A stretch of 17,806 bases of DNA, taken from assembly GCA_964497095.1 (NCBI GenBank), contig CAZCCL010000053.1:1-17806 (forward strand), written 5' to 3'. Within the stretch, counting starts at the first letter, position 1. Each line of letters begins with the position of its first letter. The DNA is from CAVPLM01 sp964497095. GTDB lineage: Bacteria > Actinomycetota > Thermoleophilia > RBG-16-64-13. The translations under genes were made by a program, and so were the position numbers. Shown in pieces: positions 13,954 to 17,806 of this stretch. The notes under the pieces were generated by a model, which searched no databases, was not told the DNA's origin, and saw nothing but the letters and a program-made list of their open reading frames with translations.

Positions 13954-13982
13954 ACTTTATCACTCGCTCTGCCGGGGGTCCA
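13954..13982 (-). promoter_or_regulatory. Promoter for the riboswitch-btuFCD transcript
   Basis: Reading the - strand, TGGACC (complement of 13977-13982, four of six matches to TTGACA) is followed by exactly 17 bases and TAAAGT (complement of 13954-13959, four of six matches to TATAAT). Transcription would begin near 13947, right at the 5' edge of the riboswitch, which supports the call. The boxes are weak matches taken alone. Confidence 0.55.
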
Positions 13983-14255
13983 CCTTCACCTTTCTTGCGG
14001 GAGATTGGGCGCGCGCTCACCACTGGACCCTGTCGACCTTGATACAGGTTAGGGAATTCCCGGCGGGAGGTATTCACTTGGATACGGGCCTCTGCAAAGC
14101 ACAGAGGCCGGTGCGAGGGAGAGAAGCGGCGGCAGGAGTGAGTGGGCAGGGGGTGTGCAGCATCCGAGCCCCCGCCAGTCGTTTATGGCTCACGGCGCAG
14201 ATTCTCCACGAGAGACGCTTCGGAAGGTCACGCGGGTTCTTCATGGGGGTTCGTT
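13983..14255. other. Divergent intergenic region between the btu promoter and the lipoprotein gene
   Basis: This 273-base stretch must hold the promoter of the + strand lipoprotein gene, but I find no convincing -35/-10 pair. It contains the 10-bp palindrome GGGAATTCCC at 14052-14061, a possible operator, and a hairpin with arms 14087-14094 and 14102-14109 around the loop CAAAGCA. Open frames here (including one opening at GTG 14142) look like noise. Confidence 0.4.
14087..14109 (+). other. Perfect 8-bp hairpin in the leader of the lipoprotein gene
   Basis: GGCCTCTG (14087-14094) and CAGAGGCC (14102-14109) enclose the 7-base loop CAAAGCA. It lies about 150 bases upstream of the lipoprotein start codon. 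The GCAAAGC string superficially resembles part of the c-di-GMP-I riboswitch, but the other required elements are absent. It could be part of a structured leader or a terminator remnant; no T-run follows. Confidence 0.4.
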
Positions 14256-15734
14256 GTGGGCCGTTCTCGTGAGGCGCGCCTCAGAAAGTGGTGGATCCTC
14301 GGGACCGCGGCGCTCGTGGGCGTCGCGGTTGGTCTCGCGGCCTGCGGGACGAGCGGGACTCCGACAAGCTCGGTGACCGGTGGAGCCACGACGTTGACTG
14401 TGTCGACCACGCCTGCGTCTTCCTCACCAGGAGGTTCATCCACTTCTGAGCCGACATCCTTGCCCCTGTCGACGACGAGCACCACCGTCGCCGGCGATTG
14501 GCCCACCTACCACCATGACTCTCTTCGCAGTGGTGTGTCGTCCGACCAACTCCCGCTCGGTGATGTGCAGAAGGTCTGGACTTCGGAGCTGCTGGACGGC
14601 GCACTCTACGCACAGCCGCTGGTGGTAGGAGATCGTGTGCTGGCCTTTGCGGAATCGAACTCGGTCTATGCGCTCGACACCTCCTCGGGCGCTGTGGCCT
14701 GGAAGATCAACCTGGGGGAGCCGGTTCCGGGGAACGAGTTGCCGTGCGGCAATATCGACCCGTCTGGGATCACTGGAACCCCAGTCGTCGACGTGGCCGC
14801 CGGCACGGTCTACGTCGTGGCCAACCTCCGCGCCGGCCCGCATCACGAGCTCTTTGCGCTCGATCTTGCGAATGGGGCGGTCCTCTGGCATCGGCCGATC
14901 GATGCGCCGGGGCTGTCCCCGGCGGTCGAGCAGCAACGGGGAGCGTTGGCGCTCTCGGGAGGACGCGTATACGTCCCCTTCGGCGGCCTCTATGGGGACT
15001 GTGGCCAGTACAAGGGTGCGGTCGCATCTGCTGCCGCTGACGGGACCGGAGACCTCGCTGGCTACGTTGTACCGACCAGCCGGATGGGTGGGATCTGGAA
15101 TCCGGCGGGACCGGTGGTGGACTCCAATGGCGACCTCTGGGTCACGACGGGGAATAGCGCCTCGCGCGACAACTTTGACTACGGGAACTCTGTCATTCGC
15201 CTGAACCCGCAGCTGTCGGTCCTCGACTATTTCGCACCCGGCGACTGGACCGCCCTGAACGCGGGTGACGTAGATCTCGGCTCCCTTGGTCCGGTCTTGG
15301 TTTCCGTCAATCGGGTGCTTGCGGTCGGAAAGAACGGGGTTGCCTACCTCCTGGATGCGGATGATCTTGGACAGATAGGCGGGCAGCTTTTCTCCGCGGA
15401 AGTGGGTTCAAGCGCTTTCGGGGCGGCTGCCACCCTGGGATCGATGGTCTTCGTGCCCTGTAGCCGGGCACTGGTTGGCCTGCAGGTGTCCCAAGCAGCG
15501 ATCGAGGTCGCCTGGACGGTTTCGGGAGGAGCCGGTCCGCCGATCGTGGCTGCTGGGGCGGTATGGTCCCTGGCCTATGACGGGGAACTCAGAGCAGTCG
15601 ATCCCGCAAGTGGTGACATTCTCTTCAGCACGCACCTGACAAGGCCGGCATCGCGGTTTGTGTCTCTCGCCGCCGCAGGCGGCCGGCTCTTCGTCGCGGA
15701 TGGGACCGGGCTGGCGGCCTTCAGTCTTCGCTGA
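14256..15734 (+). CDS. Secreted PQQ-repeat-like beta-propeller lipoprotein
   Basis: Function unknown. With GTG 14256 as start (GGGGG six bases upstream) the 492-residue protein begins with a compact lipoprotein signal: Arg/Lys n-region, hydrophobic ILGTAALVGVAVGL, and lipobox LAAC with Cys30. The frame opens upstream at 14142, but that would bury the signal behind 38 extra residues. Residues 31-85 form a Thr/Ser-rich linker. From WPTYHHDSLRSGV onward there are repeated blade motifs such as VYALDTSSGAVAWKINL, LFALDLANGAVLWHRPI and ELRAVDPASGDILFSTHL, the pattern of PQQ-binding-like or BamB-like propellers. Several cysteines (LPCGNID, YGDCGQY, FVPCSRAL) may form disulphides. The Trp and acidic residues needed to decide on real PQQ or metal binding cannot be judged here; scaffold or binding roles are equally likely. 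It appears monocistronic, 115 bp before ftsH. Confidence 0.88.
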   Translation: MGRSREARLRKWWILGTAALVGVAVGLAACGTSGTPTSSVTGGATTLTVSTTPASSSPGGSSTSEPTSLPLSTTSTTVAGDWPTYHHDSLRSGVSSDQLPLGDVQKVWTSELLDGALYAQPLVVGDRVLAFAESNSVYALDTSSGAVAWKINLGEPVPGNELPCGNIDPSGITGTPVVDVAAGTVYVVANLRAGPHHELFALDLANGAVLWHRPIDAPGLSPAVEQQRGALALSGGRVYVPFGGLYGDCGQYKGAVASAAADGTGDLAGYVVPTSRMGGIWNPAGPVVDSNGDLWVTTGNSASRDNFDYGNSVIRLNPQLSVLDYFAPGDWTALNAGDVDLGSLGPVLVSVNRVLAVGKNGVAYLLDADDLGQIGGQLFSAEVGSSAFGAAATLGSMVFVPCSRALVGLQVSQAAIEVAWTVSGGAGPPIVAAGAVWSLAYDGELRAVDPASGDILFSTHLTRPASRFVSLAAAGGRLFVADGTGLAAFSLR

Positions 15735-15849
15735 GTGGAGAGGTCGCTCTGATCACGGTTGCACGCACGACAAACCGGGTATTTGAAAGCGGATAGAGGA
15801 CTCGACCAGCGCAAGGACGGCGTGCCTTTGATAGAAGAGGTGGGGCCGG

Positions 15850-17806
15850 GTGACTGCCGACCAGCATTACAGAAATAGACACAGTGCCGGCAGTTCCGCC
15901 GATGAAGGAACTGAAGCTACGGGCGCCGGGCGATCACGCCGTGATCCTTCTCCCGGAACGCGCGGGGGCCACCCGGAGCCAACCGACCGCGGTCGTTCGG
16001 GATCGGGCGCAGGCAGTCCCGGTTCCCCAGGCGGCACCGGTCGCCGTGCAGGCTCGCAACCTCCGGAAGGACCATCACCTGAGGAACGACGCCGGCGCAC
16101 CCACCACCAGATCTGGTACGGGATAGGCTACATCCTGCTCGCTCTGGTTCTGATCTATCTCTTCCAGCAGTTCGTGATCGGCCCCATGACCGCACCCTCC
16201 ACCGAGCTCTCCTATAGCGAGTTCAAGGCGAAGCTGTCGGCCGGTCAGATATTGACGGCGGAGATCAGTCAGAACCAGATCACCGGCACGATGACCAACA
16301 CCGATCCGCAGGCCACCAGCCCCCTCGATTTCAAGACCAACATCCAGGCGGGAGCAGACCCCGAGTTGGTGCCGGAGCTCCAGGCGGCAGGGGTGGACTA
16401 TTCGTTCACAGGTCCGTCTAGCCCCATAGGCGGGGTGCTCCTATACTTCGTGCCTCTTCTGTTGTTCGGAGTGCTTTGGTATTTCATCTACCGGCGCGCG
16501 GCTCGCGCGATGGGAGGCGCGGGGGGAGGGATCTTCGGCGTGGGACGGACCAAGGCCACCCAGGTGACGCCCGAGCAGGTGGGAGTCACCTATGCGGACG
16601 TGGGAGGCGCAGATGAGGCTATCGAGGAACTGCAGGAGATCATCCAGTTCCTGAAGGCCCCGGAGCAGTTCGCCCGCCTGGGCGGACGCATCCCCAAAGG
16701 CGTGCTGCTGGTAGGTCCACCGGGAACCGGCAAGACTTTGCTGGCCAAGGCCACGGCCGGCGAGGCCGGCGTGACGTTCTTCGAGAGCAGCGGTTCCGCC
16801 TTCGTCGAGATGTTCGTGGGCGTCGGCGCCGCCCGGGTTCGTGACCTGTTCGAGCAAGCCCGCCGAAGCGCACCCGCCATCGTGTTCATCGACGAGATCG
16901 ATGCCATCGGTCAAAGCCGGGGAGGGGGCATCGTCTATGGGGGCGGCAACGATGAGCGGGAGCAGACACTGAATCAGCTGCTCGCCGAGATCGATGGGTT
17001 CCGCACCGACATGAACCGGCCGGTCATCATCATGGCAGCCACCAACCGGCCTGAAGTCCTCGACCCGGCGCTGCTCCGTGCCGGGCGCTTCGATCGCCAG
17101 GTCGAAGTGGGCAACCCTGATCTCCTGGGACGCGTACAGATCCTGCGGATCCACAGCCGCGGTATCAAGCTGGCTCGCGATTTCGATCTCGAGCGGGCCG
17201 CCCGTATCACTCCCGGGTTCAGTGGCGCCGACCTGGCTAACGCCATGAACGAGGCGGCCCTGCTGGCTGCTCGCCGCAAGGCCTCTACCGTCACGATCAA
17301 AGACTTTGAGGCCGCCATGGAACGGGTCATCGCTGGGTTGGAGAGAAAGACCCGGGTCATGAACGAGAAGGAGCGCAGGACGGTGGCCTATCACGAGTCG
17401 GGTCACGCCCTGGTGGCCGAACTCATGCCCCACGCCGACCCGGTGGCCAAGATCAGTATCATCCCTCGTGGGCGAGGAGCGCTCGGTTATACGCTGCAGA
17501 TGCCCACCGAAGACCGCTATATCCTCGCTCAAGAGGAGCTGATGGAGCATGTCGCGGTCATGCTGGGCGGCCGGGCGGCGGAGATAACGGTGCTGGGCAC
17601 GATCAGCACGGGAGCAACCGACGATATCGAGAAGGCCACACAATTGGTCCGCCGCATGGTCACCGAGTTCGGCATGAGTTCCAAGCTCGGCTCGGTACGC
17701 TACGCGGGCCAGCAGGCGCAGTACCTTGGGCGTCTCCTGCAGGAAGATGGTCAGACCAGTCCGCGTACGAAGGAGATCATCGACGGCGAGGTCCAGAGCA
17801 TCATCA
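15850..17806 (+). CDS. ftsH: Membrane AAA+ zinc protease FtsH, 3'-truncated by window edge
   Basis: FtsH is a membrane-anchored hexameric protease that unfolds and degrades membrane and short-lived cytosolic proteins. The frame is open to the window end (652 codons; roughly the last 50-80 residues missing). The first in-frame start after the stops at 15829-15834 is GTG 15850 with AGAGG upstream; no in-frame ATG occurs before the first membrane helix. Residues 1-85 are a Gly/Ser/Pro/Arg-rich stretch, then TM1 (about 88-106), an extracytoplasmic domain, TM2 (about 194-214), Walker A GPPGTGKT (289-296), Walker B VFIDEID with Asp348/Glu349, the second region of homology around NRPEVLDPALLRAGRFDRQ, and the zinc site HESGH (515-519) with the later GATDDIEKAT acidic ligand. 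Typical FtsH has only a few residues before TM1. Function is certain; the extension's role is not. Confidence 0.96.
   Translation, partial: MTADQHYRNRHSAGSSADEGTEATGAGRSRRDPSPGTRGGHPEPTDRGRSGSGAGSPGSPGGTGRRAGSQPPEGPSPEERRRRTHHQIWYGIGYILLALVLIYLFQQFVIGPMTAPSTELSYSEFKAKLSAGQILTAEISQNQITGTMTNTDPQATSPLDFKTNIQAGADPELVPELQAAGVDYSFTGPSSPIGGVLLYFVPLLLFGVLWYFIYRRAARAMGGAGGGIFGVGRTKATQVTPEQVGVTYADVGGADEAIEELQEIIQFLKAPEQFARLGGRIPKGVLLVGPPGTGKTLLAKATAGEAGVTFFESSGSAFVEMFVGVGAARVRDLFEQARRSAPAIVFIDEIDAIGQSRGGGIVYGGGNDEREQTLNQLLAEIDGFRTDMNRPVIIMAATNRPEVLDPALLRAGRFDRQVEVGNPDLLGRVQILRIHSRGIKLARDFDLERAARITPGFSGADLANAMNEAALLAARRKASTVTIKDFEAAMERVIAGLERKTRVMNEKERRTVAYHESGHALVAELMPHADPVAKISIIPRGRGALGYTLQMPTEDRYILAQEELMEHVAVMLGGRAAEITVLGTISTGATDDIEKATQLVRRMVTEFGMSSKLGSVRYAGQQAQYLGRLLQEDGQTSPRTKEIIDGEVQSII

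Noticed and set aside
13598..14077. 159-codon - strand frame upstream of btuF
   Set aside because: It lies across the promoter and cobalamin riboswitch and overlaps the btuF start; the sequence is explained by RNA structure.
14080..14115. Possible c-di-GMP-I riboswitch from the GCAAAGC string
   Set aside because: The tetraloop/receptor pair, second stem and closing helix of that class are not found around it.
14142..14255. Upstream extension of the propeller lipoprotein gene
   Set aside because: It would put 38 residues before a textbook lipoprotein signal that starts cleanly at GTG 14256.
16441..17643. Antisense open frame opposite ftsH
   Set aside because: The + strand encodes intact AAA and zinc protease motifs; the reverse frame is a G+C artefact.
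1..17806. Mobile element, CRISPR, phage or defence system
   Set aside because: No transposase, integrase, regular spaced repeats, tRNA-flanked insertion or defence-type domain was seen on either strand.

Overview
The window is G+C-rich, compactly coded DNA from a bacterial chromosome. GTG starts, ATGA stop/start overlaps, extended -10 promoter elements and lipoproteins with Thr/Ser-rich linkers after the lipid-anchored cysteine suggest an actinobacterium outside the well-studied Streptomyces/Mycobacterium groups. That placement is inference; no rRNA or tRNA is present to test it.

Region 1 (1-10002, all + strand) is a purine biosynthesis cluster: purA (5' end cut off by the window), purD, purE, purB, a 240-bp break with a candidate promoter, then purS, purQ, an unrecognised zinc-ribbon gene, purL and purF. 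PurF makes phosphoribosylamine from PRPP, PurD adds glycine, PurS/Q/L form the three-part FGAM synthase, PurE acts on the AIR/CAIR step, PurB acts twice (SAICAR and adenylosuccinate cleavage) and PurA starts the AMP branch. purC, purK, purM, purN and purH are not in the window. Most junctions are overlapping or a few bases apart, so translational coupling is likely. Oddities are a zinc-ribbon gene (and possibly a 15-codon minigene) between purQ and purL, a roughly 63-residue low-complexity insertion in PurL, loss of a conserved active-site histidine in PurE, and a His-rich tail on PurA.

Region 2 (10067-13982, all - strand, convergent with purF) is a cobalamin-type ABC importer, btuF-btuC-btuD. 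It is headed by a well-spaced promoter and a cobalamin riboswitch that I can recognise from its conserved core. A 16-bp perfect hairpin sits between btuF and btuC. BtuD carries an Ala/Asp/His repeat insertion and an extra C-terminal domain.

Region 3 (14256-17806, + strand) holds a secreted beta-propeller lipoprotein of the PQQ-repeat type, followed by ftsH (membrane AAA+ zinc protease, 3' end cut off). The FtsH has an unusual disordered N-terminal extension of about 85 residues before its first membrane helix.

I see no mobile element, CRISPR array, phage gene or defence system. The genes are mostly housekeeping and transport genes; the interest lies in the unusual insertions and extensions, the zinc-ribbon gene inside the FGAM synthase genes, and the riboswitch-controlled importer.
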